Of a stretch of 30,000 nucleotides of DNA, positions 17,530-26,966 are shown piece after piece. The stretch's first letter is position 1. Each line of letters opens with the position of its first letter. Where the stretch lies: positions 63,351 to 93,350 of the forward strand of contig CAUYUJ010017650.1 of NCBI GenBank assembly GCA_963575745.1, read 5' to 3'. The notes under the pieces are model-generated. The model had not been told where the DNA came from. It worked only from the letters and a program-made list of their open reading frames with translations, and ran no database searches. Source of the DNA: Prorocentrum cordatum. Its lineage: Eukaryota > Sar > Dinophyceae > Prorocentrales > Prorocentraceae. The position numbers were made by a program, and so were the translations under genes.

Positions 17530-18250
17530 CTCGCTCCCCTGGGCGCTGCCGGCTGTGCAACTGTCGCGACTCTTGCGGACCCCTGGAAGCTCCAGTGCAG
17601 TGGCGCCCCACGCAGATCAGAATCAGGCCTCGCCCTCCCTGGGGGCTGCCAGCTGTGCAGGTGTTATTGCTCTCGTGAGACCCTGAGGGGCTCGGCGGAG
17701 GGGTGTGTGCTACGCAAATCAGAATATGACCTCGCCATTCCTGGCTTGTGCCAACGGCGAACCCGTCGCCACTTTCTTTGTCCCCGGGGAGGTGCAATGG
17801 AGTGGCGTGCAGATCCTAATAAGGCCTCGTCGTCACTGGGGGCTGCTATCTGCGCACCTGTCGCTATTTTCGTGAGCCCCTTGGAGGCCCAGCGGCTGTC
17901 AACTGTGCAACTGTCGCGACTTTCGCGGGGCCCTGGGGGCCCAGCGCAGTGGTGCCCTACGCAAATTTGAAACCGACGTGCGCCCCAGGGGGACCCAGCA
18001 GAGTGTGAGACCTCGCCCTGGGTGCTGCCAGCTGCGCAACTGTCGCCACTCTTGCTAGCCCCAGTGAGGCCCAGCGGAGTGGTGTATTGCGCATGTCAGA
18101 ATGGGACCTCGCCCTCCCTGAGTGCTGCCAGCTGCGCAATTGTCGTCGTTTTCGTGAGCCCCTGGAGGTCCAGCGGAGTGGTGTCATACGCAGGTCCGAA
18201 CTAGACCTCGCCCTCACTGGGTGTTGCCAGCTGCGCACCCCTGAAAGGCA
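17530..18250. repeat. About 100-bp tandem satellite, seven to eight units
   Basis: The landmark CTGCC(A/G)GCTG(T/C)GCAACTGTCG recurs at 17546, 17646, about 17743, 17843, 18025, 18125 and 18224, with one short or rearranged unit near 17896. Units also share GAGCCCCTGGAGG, CCAGCGGAGTGGTG, TACGCA and ACCTCGCCCTC. The units have diverged by substitution, so the array is old. Long frames on both strands across it are repeat-driven. A partial unit end (ACCTCGCCCTTCCC) recurs at about 18420. Confidence 0.85.
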
Positions 18251-18596
18251 TGAGGCAGCGTGCAAGTCGTTGCTGCTTGTCGGTGGCTCTGTCGTCCATT
18301 CTCTGCTCCGCTGGCGCAACTCTCGAGCTCCCGGCAGGACTTCAACGTGTATCCGTCCGTTGTGAACGCCTCGTCGGTCTTCAGGCAGCAGCCAATACAG
18401 CCGCCGCAATTCTATGTAGACCTCGCCCTTCCCAAGTTTCATTGCCACGATGCCAAATGTGGTAATGGTGCGGATGGTAGTGTGGGAAACGACGATGCCG
18501 ATATGTGCAAGGATCTGTTGACGACGATGGTGGTTGGTGCCACTGGTAACGATGGCGATCACGACGACCACAACGATGACGGCATGCTGATTGTGT
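18251..18596. other. Spacer with GAT/GAC-like triplets
   Basis: Unique sequence until about 18460, then scattered GATGGTAACGATG-type triplets that look like a decayed GAT array. No gene is recognised. Confidence 0.35.
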
Positions 18597-18660
18597 CAAG
18601 GAGGAGGGGGAAGTGGAGGAGCAGGAGGAGGATGAGCAGGAGGAGGAGCGGGGTGAGGAA
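18597..18660. repeat. GGA tract
   Basis: GGAGGAGGGG-type triplets with AAGTGGAGGAGC interruptions. Confidence 0.85.
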
Positions 18661-18855
18661 CGGCAGTCTCTTGGCCACTGTCCCTTTCCACGCGTGTTCA
18701 TGCATTCCTGCCCTCGCGCCCGACGCACCCTTCCAAGTGTCTGAAGCCCCCGGACAGCGAGCGCCGTACGTGGGGCCCTCTCCTCCGTCCTCGACCCTGC
18801 GCGTGCTGCTTCTCCGGCGACAGGGCTCCGCGCGCCCGGTGTCCCGCGGGCCTCC

Positions 18856-18976
18856 TCCTCCTCCTCCTCCTCCTCCTCCTCCTCCTCCTCCTTCTCTTCC
18901 TCCTCCTCCTCCTCCTCCTCTGCTTCCTCCTCCTCCTCCTCCTCCTCCTCCTCCACCTTCCTCCTCCCTCCTCCCT
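18856..18976. repeat. TCC trinucleotide array
   Basis: About 120 bases of CCTCCTCCT with TTCTCTT interruptions, the reverse-strand form of GGA. The intervening 18661-18855 is GC-rich with no clear exon. Confidence 0.95.
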
Positions 18977-19985
18977 TCTCCGGCCGTGTTGGGCATCGTT
19001 TTGTGACTGTGATCCCGCCGACCCTCGTGAACGCGCTCTCAGCTCCCCCTCGCCCAGGGAGCAGGAGTCGGGATGGGGGGAGCGGGGAGGATCATGGGAT
19101 CCACTCCAGGTGCGGCCCGCCGAAACTGTAGACGTGCGATGCGACGTGGTGTTTCCGCATGGCCGAATCCATACTCACGTGTTTACTCGTCTCAGCGTCG
19201 CGAGCGTCGTGATACTTCTTGGCGGATGAGCCTGCCCACTAGGCGAAACTATTTCATTCAACAATATGTACGCTGACGGAAGTGGTTCGTGGGCGTAAAA
19301 CATATCCGTATTTGCTGCCTCGCGGGCGGGGCCCTTGAGCCGCGACCCCGCGGATAAGGGGCGTTCTTTCGCGGATGCCCCGCGCGGAACGTATTCATGC
19401 GACAGCGTATCCGCGGGATCCTCGCTCCAGAATCCAGACCTCGACGTCGCGGATATGGATACGTTCGCCGCTCGTGAGTGGTTCTGATGGTGTCGAGTGC
19501 TGGGGTTTGCATCACAGAGGCGATTCGTCCGCGCGATTATTTTGACCACCTCTTGGCCATCGTGTGCTCATTTCGATTGCCGCTTCTGCCATGCTTCGTG
19601 GCAGTGCCCAGAGGCTTCAAGACGGAACTATGGCGTGGAGTCCGAGGTGGGTTGCGGCTTGTGGGTGCTGGCAGCATGAGGAAGTTGCAAGCCATTCGCG
19701 CAATGCACAGGAAGCGTCTTCCCCGCCCTTACTTCTCGTGCCCCTTCTCCTCCATCTTCACATCAAGCTATTGTTGCACCTCTTTCGTTCACTCCGCATT
19801 GCGCTGTTTCGTGCTGTTACCCGAGTTGCAGTACTTCTTCCGCGTGCGAGAAGCGGAGAGGGGCGAGCGTTGTATCCGCGATGCGTGGTTTTCAGGCAGG
19901 AGGGCATACTGTTATGCTCGACACTCAGGTGGAGGGGTAGGGCGTGGACGATGAAAGAGGTGATGAGGGGGAGAGGTATGGGGAA
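18977..19985. other. About 1 kb without a supported gene
   Basis: The longest frame here (19478-19954, + strand, 158 codons from ATG) lacks consistent codon bias. CGCGGAT or its complement recurs at about 19348, 19370, 19405 and 19446. A Cys-rich stretch (HFDCRFCHASWQCPEASR, about 19570-19620) could be a coding relic but stands alone. Confidence 0.35.
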
Positions 19986-19996
19986 AGGAGGGGCGG

Positions 19997-20145
19997 CTTG
20001 GGCGGAGGAGGAGGAGGAGGAGGAGGAGGAGGAGGAGGAGGAGGAGAAGGAGGAGGAGGAGGAGGAGGAGGAGGAGTAGAAGGAGGAGGAGGAGGAGGAG
20101 GAGGAGGAGTAGAAGGAGGAGGAGGAGGAGGAGCAGATGGGGGAG
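19997..20145. repeat. GGA trinucleotide array
   Basis: About 150 bases of GGAGGAGGA, interrupted by AGTAGAAGG at two places (about 20076 and 20109). Confidence 0.95.
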
Positions 20146-20146
20146 A

Positions 20147-20400
20147 GGGCCCCCCCCCCACGAGGAGGGCGGAAGATATCCAAGGCTCCCTCGACACAAT
20201 CCAACAGCCGTCCCTGCTCCAACCCTTTCCAGGACCGTGCCCGAAAGCCCTCCCCCCCCCGTCTCCACCTACTACTCCTCCTCGGTGCCCCCCCTCCTCT
20301 TCTCCCCGCCCCCCGTTCCTCCCTCCTCCCCTTGCCCGCCGGGCAGGGTTGCTATACTCGGGGGGTGGACAGAACCCCCACCCTGACACGTCGATTGTCG
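20147..20400. other. C-rich region with long C runs
   Basis: C runs at about 20150-20159 and 20250-20260, among CCTCCTCC and CCCCGCCCC words. No gene is seen. Confidence 0.5.
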
Positions 20401-20803
20401 ATTAGTGAATTGTCCGTTTTCGGTTCTCGAGAGGTCGCTGCGGCCGTCATTTTCCAGGCTTGCGCCCGCCAGGTTTGGGCTCGAGGTCGTTTTCACCAAA
20501 CCACGTTCTACTGAAGGGGTATCTGTCCACTCCCAGAGCAGGGCGGGCGGGCGGACAGCTCAGACGACCTCCGGCGAGCAGCGCCGCAGTCGTGGCCGAG
20601 GAGGCCTCTGCGTGCACCATCATGGAGCTGCCCGACTTCCAGGCAGACTCCTGCGCTCATCCCGCAGCCACCTCGCCGAGGAAGCTGCGGTGCTCTGGAA
20701 GCGCCCCGAGCGGCTCTCCGAGCCCGAGCCGCGAGGCCCCCTGGCAGGAACAGTCGCGCATCCTGCCGTGTTGCCTCGCCCTGGATGCCGGCGCGTCAGC
20801 GCC

Positions 20804-22065
20804 ATGGCCGCCGTCTTCGCCGTGGCCCTCGTGCTGCGCGCTGCCCCGTGCACCGCCGCGCCAGGGTGCGAAGCAGTACAAGACCAGCATGTGGCAGACC
20901 TGTTAGGAGCTGCCCGAGAGCTCGGCGGGGCGGCTTTGGGCGGCAGGCAGTGCGCCCCAGCGTGCGCGGCCACTCTGCCAAGGGGCGCGGCTGGCTTATC
21001 GCCGGACTCGAGCGTGACGGCAAACGGCAGAACATGGAGTGCTGGCAGATGACTGAGGAGCTCGTGAGCCTGGACCCCGATGGGCTGGGCCACGTACCGT
21101 TTAAGGCTACTCCCAGTCGCCGACGCCGAGTGCGTCAAGTTTCTGCGCGCAGTTGGCGCTCTCGCAGGGTCCACCGGCGGCGTCCACATAGCGAACTACA
21201 TGGCCAGGCCCCTCCAGCCGCATCGCCAGATCGACATACTTCAGGAGGAAAAGAAACACACAGACACAATTAATCGTCGGCCCCCAGAAAATATGGGAAA
21301 ACATGGAAAGTGGGGGGAAGACAGAAACCCAGAAAATATGGGAACATATGGGAATAATTTTTATTGGTGTGCATTTATTTGTGTGTCCCAGGGCCCCTCC
21401 ATACTTCGTGTGCTGCCCCAGCGAGTGCCAGGGCATGACGGACGAGCTGCAGGGCACCGTCCGGCCGCCCGCCGCCTCCCGGCCTTGCGGCGGCGACCGT
21501 CGCCGACGCCTGCGTCCAGGTGTCTGGCCTCGTCGCGAACGAGTTCACCGACTCCCACTTGCGATGTAAACAGTGCGCCGGCAGCAGTAGCAGCAGCGTT
21601 GCTAACACCAGCTGGCCCGGCCGGCCTGTTCTGCGCCCTGCAGCTGATCAGGTCGGTTTCCGTGCCCCGGACAGCTTCTGTCTCCGCCTGCGCTCTTCGC
21701 TCGCGGACGCGACCGGAAAAGAACATCAGCGACGAATGAGCTGGACAGCGTGCACTCGTCAGTGCACGACGTCCGACCGACTTCTGAACAGATTCGGCCG
21801 AAGTGGGCAAGATCCACCCCGTGGAGCTCGTCGTGGTCAACGCCGTCGAGGACTTCATGCCGATCGCGAGCTCCCAGGTTGCTGGCCGCCAGGAGGCCGC
21901 GGACGCGATCGCGGTCAACGAAGGCCGACGACCGCCCGTTCGTGAAGGCGTGGCAGCATCACGGACGCCAGCGTGAAGCTGATTTCGGAGATCTGCGACT
22001 CTGCCGAAAAGGATCGGGCACGCCATTGCAGCCCCCACGCGCAACAGTGCCGGACTCACTCCTCA
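20804..22065 (+). pseudogene. Frame-broken coding region, secreted-type start
   Basis: Consecutive G/C-third-position segments suggest one protein. ATG 20804 opens MAAVFAVALVLRAAPCTAAP, which looks like a signal peptide. Then come AKQYKTSMWQT (about 20868), GWLIAGLERDGKRQNMECWQ and ELVSLDPDGLGHVPFK (20980-21105), and PVADAECVKFLRAVGALAGS with TGGVHIANYMARPLQPHRQI (21120-21234). A 165-bp mobile element interrupts at 21235-21407. The trace continues with YFVCCPSECQGMTDELQGTV (21402-21461), AATVADACVQVSGLVANEFT (21490-21549), VELVVVNAVEDFMPIASSQV (21821-21880), KADDRPFVKAW and ITDASVKLISEICDSAEKDR (21958-22017). Frame changes of one or two bases separate most segments. CCPSECQ followed by LQGTV faintly recalls an LCCL domain. 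No family is assigned. It may be a pseudogene, a multi-exon gene or an indel-rich assembly. Confidence 0.5.
21235..21407. mobile_element. Short dispersed element B, copy 2, inside coding sequence
   Basis: CATACTTC at 21235-21242 and 21400-21407 brackets a 157-bp body matching the element at 14852-15017. Shared landmarks are CACAGACACAATT, CCCAGAAAATATGGG twice, GTGGGGGGAAGACAGAAACC and TTTGTGTG. Both flanks are protein-like (ARPLQPHRQID before, YFVCCPSECQG after), so the insertion split an exon. The body ends TTTGTGTGTCCCAG, a pyrimidine/AG pattern that could work as a splice acceptor and makes it a candidate introner. Confidence 0.75.
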
Positions 22066-23830
22066 GTCGTCGCTCCTGCGTCGGCCCCTGGAGTGGGCAT
22101 TCACTCGCCGCCAGCGGTCTGGTGCTGTAGCCGCTCGTCGGGAGCGGTGGCTGGGGGGCGGCGCTGCGGTGCCCGACGTGCGCCTACGCAGTGTCTGTGC
22201 TACGTCATGATAGCACCCTCGCGCGGACAGTTGAACGCGAGCGCGTCGGCGCGCGCAGCAGCGCCAGTCTCAGGGCACTGCCGGCGAGGTCACGCCCAGA
22301 GTCGTCAATCATGTGATATCAGCAACTAGGTTCACCTTCGTGATCCTGGCGGCGACGCGCAGAACCACGCAGTCGTCGTGGCTTTGCGCGACCCCGTGTT
22401 TTGGGCGAGGACAGCTGGCCGAACCTGCTCCCCTCACGCGGCTGCTGGCAGCGCGAGTTCCGCCGCGCCTGCAACGGATCGGCGGGAAGTGCTTGACGCA
22501 GCGCCACTCCTGTCCTCCTGAACGCGGAGTGCAGCAGAAGTGCACGTGCGTCTTGACAGCCACCGCCGCGTGCCGATGGGCTCGTGAGCGTTTGGGTCTG
22601 ATGTGCCAGCGGCAAGTGTGGGCGACTGAGCTGCGACGTGCACCGCGAGGATGGCCCGACCACGCGCGCATCGCGCATCTCATTCGACACGAGCGCCACC
22701 GAGAAGCCGTTCCATGCCACTGGTGGCGGGCCAGCCCCTCCGTCAATTGCAAGGGTTTTTTTGTCGCGCAGGAGATGGGCGCCACGCGGACAATTGCATG
22801 GCCATCCTCATCGCGAGAGTCACGCGGGCGCCGCGCGCCAGGCACTCGCCAGGTGTGAAGCGCGCGTGCCGGGCTGTGGCACTTCAGCACCGCTTGCGCT
22901 GCGAGGTGACAGCGCGACAGCGCGCCACCGCAGACGTCAGTGCTGAATCACCGGCCGCGCTTCCGTGCAGACGCCTGGCACGTTGGCCAGGCGTTGCTAC
23001 CGACAACGGGGCGGCCGCGAACAGCCGAGATGCACGCGCCGCGTCGGTGCCGCTCGGCAGTCACCAGACCAACGCGCGGACCGGTCAACAGCTGTGATTG
23101 GTCAGCTTTAGCAACTAGGGGCGCACTGCCGCAAACATCTGGACGAACTGCATCGGCGCGCGCGCGACGCGAGGCGTGCGGATGCTCTCTAGCTACGCAG
23201 CCGCGCAAGCGACGCAACGGCGAGCTACGCCCGCCAGCAACCTGCTCACAAAAGAGTGCCAAAGGCGAGCGGGTACACCAGAAGTGTGCTTCTGGCTGGA
23301 AGGCACGATCGGTGCTGCGGCTCGAGCGCACGCCAGGCGCGATCTGCGCTGGGCTCCGCGAGCGAACGCTCCCGGCTGCGAGGCAACATCGGCGGGTCGC
23401 ACTGGCCAGAGCCTGTCCCTGGGCTCTCCCAGCGGTGTGGAGTCGTTGCGATCTACGACCCTGGTCAGGGTCAGAGCAGCTCATCTTGCGCGCGGGTTTA
23501 CCACGAGCGAGCCGGCAGGGCTCCCAGGGTTCACAGTGTTTCGTTCGGGATGAGGCTCTTGAGTCATGGGTGAGGTGTGCTGGGCGCCCAGTGCAAATGC
23601 CATGCTGTGAATGTTCAGGCATCTCATTGCGGGCGGCCCCCTGCAGCCGATGTGCTGCGGCGGGGCGCTCTCCATTGCCTGCTGTCCCGGGCTCGAATGT
23701 GAGGTGTCCGCTGCCATGTTGCTCACAGCTGGCCAGCGTGCCTGATAATCTTGAAAGGGGAAAAGGACCGCCATTCTGCTATCTTCATGTTGCAATTTCC
23801 GCCACTGCCACCCGCAATTTAAAGACCTTT
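22066..23830. other. GC-rich region without a supported gene
   Basis: About 1.75 kb lacks clear frame-consistent codon bias, although several frames of 100-220 codons exist on both strands because the sequence is GC-rich. AGCAACTAGG occurs at 22321 and again at about 23110, and peptides GVQQKC (about 22529) and VHQKC (about 23270) begin vaguely similar stretches, so an ancient duplication is possible. Nothing firmer can be said. Confidence 0.35.
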
Positions 23831-23925
23831 TCCTCCTCCTCCTCCTCCTCCCCCTTTTTGGCCTCCCGTGGCGGAGGGGAGTGGGGTGGGGCTGAGAGGA
23901 AAGATGATAATGAGGGGGGGTGTAT

Positions 23926-23937
23926 GATGACGATGAC

Positions 23938-23971
<34 letters not shown>

Positions 23972-23972
23972 T

Positions 23973-24007
<35 letters not shown>

Positions 24008-24070
24008 TTGACGATGATGGGGATGCGGATGACGAGGGGGAGAATAATGAGGAGGATGAGCAGGAGGAGC
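23926..24070. repeat. GAT array, short
   Basis: Pure GAT units at 23935-24005, decaying into GGGGATGCGGATG and GAGGATGAGCAGG. A short TCC run (23832-23855) precedes it. Confidence 0.9.
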
Positions 24071-24097
24071 TGGAATAAAGGGAGGAGGAGAGAGATG

Positions 24098-24665
24098 CGA
24101 TGAGGGGGATGATGATGATGGTGGTGGTGATGCCGATGATGATGATGACGGCGATTATGGTAGCAATGATGATGTGACGATGATGCTGATTCTGATTTTG
24201 ATGATGATTATGATGATACCGCTGTTGCTGCTGATATCGATGGTTGTGATGCTTGCAAGTTTGAGTATGATGATGTTCATGATGCTGATGCTGATATCGG
24301 TGAGGTTGCTGATGCTGATGTTGACAATGACGATGCTGACTATGGTAATGCTTCTGAGGTGGACGATGTTGCTGCTGCTAGCGATGGAGATGATGAGTAT
24401 GACGCCAGTAAGGATGATCATTGTGATGATGATGATGCTGTTGATGATGATGTTTCTGAGGATCATCACGGTGGTAATGGCGATGGTGATGCCGCTGATG
24501 ATGCCGACGACGATGACGACGACGGTAATGATGAAGCCACTTCGGATAATTATGCTGGGTGGTGATGCTGACGCTGATGATGTGATGGCGCTGCTGCTGA
24601 TGATGGTTCTGATGTCGATGATGCTGATGGTGGTGATGCTGATGCTGGTACTGTTGTTGCTGATC
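24098..24665. repeat. Degenerate GAT array
   Basis: About 570 bases of GAT triplets with frequent GCT, GTT, GGT and GAC variants, more diverged than the other GAT arrays. Reading frames are Met-, Asp- or Ile-rich and are repeat products. Confidence 0.9.
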
Positions 24666-24666
24666 A

Positions 24667-24732
24667 TGAGGAGGAAAGGGAGGAGGAATTGGAGGAGGAG
24701 GAGGAAGAGGCAGAGGACGAGGAGGAGAAGTT
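24667..24732. repeat. GGA tract
   Basis: GGAGGAAAGGGAGGAGG-type triplets at the boundary between the GAT array and the AT-rich island. Confidence 0.9.
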
Positions 24733-24932
24733 AAACTCATACACGTAAAACCAATACACTTGAGCAGAACTTTCACATTATCGGTAATAATAGCAATGCG
24801 AGAAATGTCACAACTGCGAAGAAGAGTAGCATTTTTCAAACTACCAACAATCACAGTAGGGTATGAATCGTATGGCAAATTCGCCAACACAGCACCAGCA
24901 GCATCATATTCATAGCAACGCCAAAAGCAAAC
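24733..24932 (-). CDS. Possible AT-rich exon, unknown product
   Basis: On the reverse strand a frame opens just after TAA (24935-24933) and encodes CYEYDAAGAVLANLPYDSYP then TVIVGSLKNATLLRSCDISR and IAIITDNVKVLLKCIGFTC before running into the GGA/GAT arrays. The peptide is complex and globular in character. Its codons end mostly in T or A (GAT, GCT, ATT, AAT), the opposite of every other coding trace here. There is no ATG near the start, so it would be an internal exon or a truncated gene. It may derive from an organellar or foreign source. No family is recognised. Confidence 0.4.
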
Positions 24933-25648
24933 TTATGAATTCAGAAAAGGAGTAGTAACTACTACGACGAAATAAAACTATGAACTACACAATCATAGTT
25001 TTCTTCATACTTGTATTGTTATTATTCGTGTTCAAGTAGATGGTCGTACCAGGTTTTTTTGGGTGATTCAAAATAAAAAAGCATGACTGAACTTACTATT
25101 TGTCGTAAAAGAAATAATGCTAGTGATAATGACGATGATGATGTTGAGGATGATGACGGTTGAAATGATGATAGTGATGGTAATAACAATATTAGTAATC
25201 TGGTTTTCGTAACACATACAAGTTACAGTAATAATATTCATGATAAACATATATGTAGTACTGATACGAATCGTATTAATAATAGCAGTAACAATGCGAA
25301 TGCAATGCGAATGCGACACATAATCGTAAGGTTAGTTCTAATGAGACTACTACAAAGAATGCAACTAATTCTAGTATGCCACTCGTACTTTTTCATAACA
25401 CTGATATTACTACCACTCATACTAGTAATCATATCCAGAACGACAGGAATATGAGTAATATTAACAATCATCATACAACTCACACAACGACTGATATTTC
25501 TCTTAGTAGTACTAGTCGGAATAGTAGCAATACTAATCAAATTTCCAAAGAGAATGATGACGATGCTGATAATCATATTCTTATTCGTAGCAGTAGAATT
25601 CGTGAATCCAATAATAGTAATATCATGAAGAATAATAAGAACAAACAG
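24733..25648. other. AT-rich island
   Basis: About 915 bases have far lower GC than the rest of the window, with sharp edges at GGA tracts on both sides. Contents: the possible minus-strand exon (24733-24932); a hairpin AAAACTATG/CATAGTTTT (24974-24982 and 24994-25002); a small GAT patch (25122-25165); and 25375-25640, a run of ANT-type codons reading as Asn/Thr/Ser/His-rich peptide on the + strand. Confidence 0.8.
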
Positions 25649-25650
25649 GA
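25376..25650 (+). other. Asn/Thr/Ser-rich triplet-periodic stretch
   Basis: An open frame reads as degenerate triplets (AAT, AGT, ACT, CAT, ATT), for example HNTDITTTHTSNHI and NNHHTTHTTTDIS, then continues as Glu-rich repeat to TAA near 25903. It may be an Asn-rich low-complexity domain or a GAT/AAT microsatellite that has decayed by mutation. The evenness of the period favours a repeat origin. Confidence 0.35.
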
Positions 25651-25870
25651 GGAAGACGAGGAGGAGGAGGAGGAGCAGGAGGAGGTGGAGTTGAGTTGGA
25701 GGAGGGGGAGGACGAGGAGGAAGGACGAGGATGGAGGAGGGTGGAGGAGGAGGAGGTGGAGGGGCGAAGGCGAGGAGGAGACCCTGAAGGAGGAGGATGA
25801 GGAGGAGAAGGAGGTGGAAAAGGAGGAGGAGGAGGAGGAGGAGGAGGAGGGGGACCAGGAGGGGGAGAAG
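25649..25870. repeat. GGA trinucleotide array
   Basis: About 220 bases of GGA/GAG with GGTGGAG, GAC and AAG variants. Confidence 0.95.
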
Positions 25871-25884
25871 CTTTGGGGACGGCA

Positions 25885-25983
25885 GGTACGCCGGCGACAC
25901 TAAGACCTCCGTCATCATCGGGGCTGTCCGCCTCCGGCAGCTGCGAGTGCAGTACAACAAGGAAGCCGGCCCCTCGGCATCCG
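25885..25983 (+). CDS. Polycystin-like channel exon
   Basis: After GGGACGGCAG (acceptor-like AG at 25883-25884) the frame encodes YAGDTKTSVIIGAVRLRQLR then VQYNKEAG with G/C-ending codons. The core I-I-G-x-V-R-L-R-Q-L-R-V closely resembles the conserved L-x-G-V-P-R-I-R-Q-L-R-V block in the extracellular (TOP) domain of polycystin-2-type TRP cation channels, a family expanded in many protists. The frame then meets a C run and low-complexity sequence, so the exon probably ends near 25965-25983, perhaps at a GC donor after AACAAGGAA. The rest of the channel is not in the window, apart from a possible upstream exon at 13903. Confidence 0.45.
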
Positions 25984-26023
25984 CCCCCCCCCTTTTTCGA
26001 GCAGTGGCGAATCGTCCTGGCTG

Positions 26024-26202
26024 TCCTATAGGCCCACCAAAGAATTGTCTAATAACCTTTTGTGGTCTGCACGAAATGTTCTTAGAACAGTTCTGGCTCG
26101 GGCTGTCTTGTTTCAACATATCGGGCTTATGTTCTCAGAACGTTGCCTTTGTTCTTAGAACATTTTCGGGTTCTAAGAACATCTCGCGGTAGGCCTATAG
26201 GA
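26024..26202. mobile_element. 179-bp inverted-repeat element with internal palindromes
   Basis: TCCTATAGGCCCACC (26024-26038) is mirrored by GGTAGGCCTATAGGA (26188-26202), 15-bp terminal inverted repeats with one mismatch. The interior is AT-richer than its surroundings and carries four 11-bp palindromes of the form GTTCTNAGAAC at 26078, 26131, 26151 and 26170. No target duplication is clear. It is probably a non-autonomous DNA element. Confidence 0.7.
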
Positions 26203-26255
26203 ATCCCGGGACGGTCGGTCCTTGTTCAACTCTTGGGGAACAAATGATATAAAAT

Positions 26256-26365
26256 CTCCGAGGGTCCGCGTGGATTCCCGCCGCCTCCGGCGCCGCCCCC
26301 GGCGCGCTTCGCGCACCAGGGAGGGGTTCCAGCGCCGATCCGAGAAATCCGCGCGGACCTCTGAG
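26256..26365. repeat. GC-rich palindromic dispersed repeat, copy 2
   Basis: GGTCCGCGTGGATT on the left pairs with AATCCGCGCGGACC on the right (one mismatch). The interior and right half (CGCGC, CAGGGAGGGG, CCAGCGCCGATCC, GAGAAATCCGCG) match the copy at 554-685. The two copies differ in their left arms, so one or both are truncated or rearranged. Confidence 0.65.
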
Positions 26366-26429
26366 TTTTTACATTTATGTCTGTTTGTTCCCCTACCTTC
26401 GTGCTGGAGCCCTCGGGGTGGTGTCGAGG

Positions 26430-26545
26430 AGTTCCAGGATGAGGACAAGCTGGGATACCAAGGACGACCTGATCCAGAACGAAATGGAACACTACACAGT
26501 TCAACAGCATGACGCAGCACGGTTCAGCACAGTGCGGATGAATCG
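26430..26545 (+). pseudogene. Coding relic, duplicate 1 (KDDLIQNE type)
   Basis: The frame encodes DTKDDLIQNEMEHYTVQQHD then AARFSTVR. It aligns with DAKHDLFHNATGHSTVQFDM and AQFKSAR at 26994-27080, sharing D-x-K-x-D-L, H-x-T-V-Q and F. The pair therefore represents a diverged duplication 530 bp apart. The product is unknown. A CACAGTTCAACA-like microrepeat may contribute to the similarity. Confidence 0.35.
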
Positions 26546-26724
26546 CAATTTGCGCCAGGATCGCAGCCCTGGAGTCGCGTCTTTGGTAGTTTACGAAGGG
26601 TCTTGGCCCTCGGAGTGTGGCTCCCTCGGCCGGAGACGCCATGTGGTTTCAGGAGGGTGACCCAGAACGTGTCCGGCTCGTCCCAGTCTCGGTTCGTCCT
26701 TCTCAGTTCTATTAGGGTCGTTTC

Positions 26725-26850
26725 GGCGTCGTTGCGGTTTGTACGTGTTGTTTCGGTCCGTGCTGTCTCAGTGCGTCGCGTCTCGGTTTGTCGCGTTTCG
26801 GTCCGTCCAGTATCGGTGCGTTTCGCCTCGGCTCGCATTCGCCCCCTTTT
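26725..26850. repeat. 15-bp minisatellite
   Basis: GTTTCGGTCCGTGCT, GTCTCAGTGCGTCGC, GTCTCGGTTTGTCGC, GTTTCGGTCCGTCCA, GTATCGGTGCGTTTC and further units follow each other exactly 15 bases apart. The array reads as a five-residue repeat on either strand (V-S-V-R-x forward; T-E-T-R-x reverse). Confidence 0.85.
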
Positions 26851-26966
26851 GGTTCGTCCCGTTTTGGAACCGAATCGGTGCTTAAGCTCGAGTTGGTTGG
26901 GCGCCCCGCGCGTGTCGATTGCAACCTGCTCTGGTCAATCTATGCGTTCAGGCAGCTCGAGCTTGA

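Noticed and set aside
17957-18571. 204-codon reverse-strand ORF
   Set aside because: It follows the 100-bp satellite and stays open because the unit length is close to a multiple of three.
22940-24103. 387-codon forward ORF
   Set aside because: Its first part has no consistent codon bias and overlaps other equally open frames; its end is a Met-rich reading of a GAT array.
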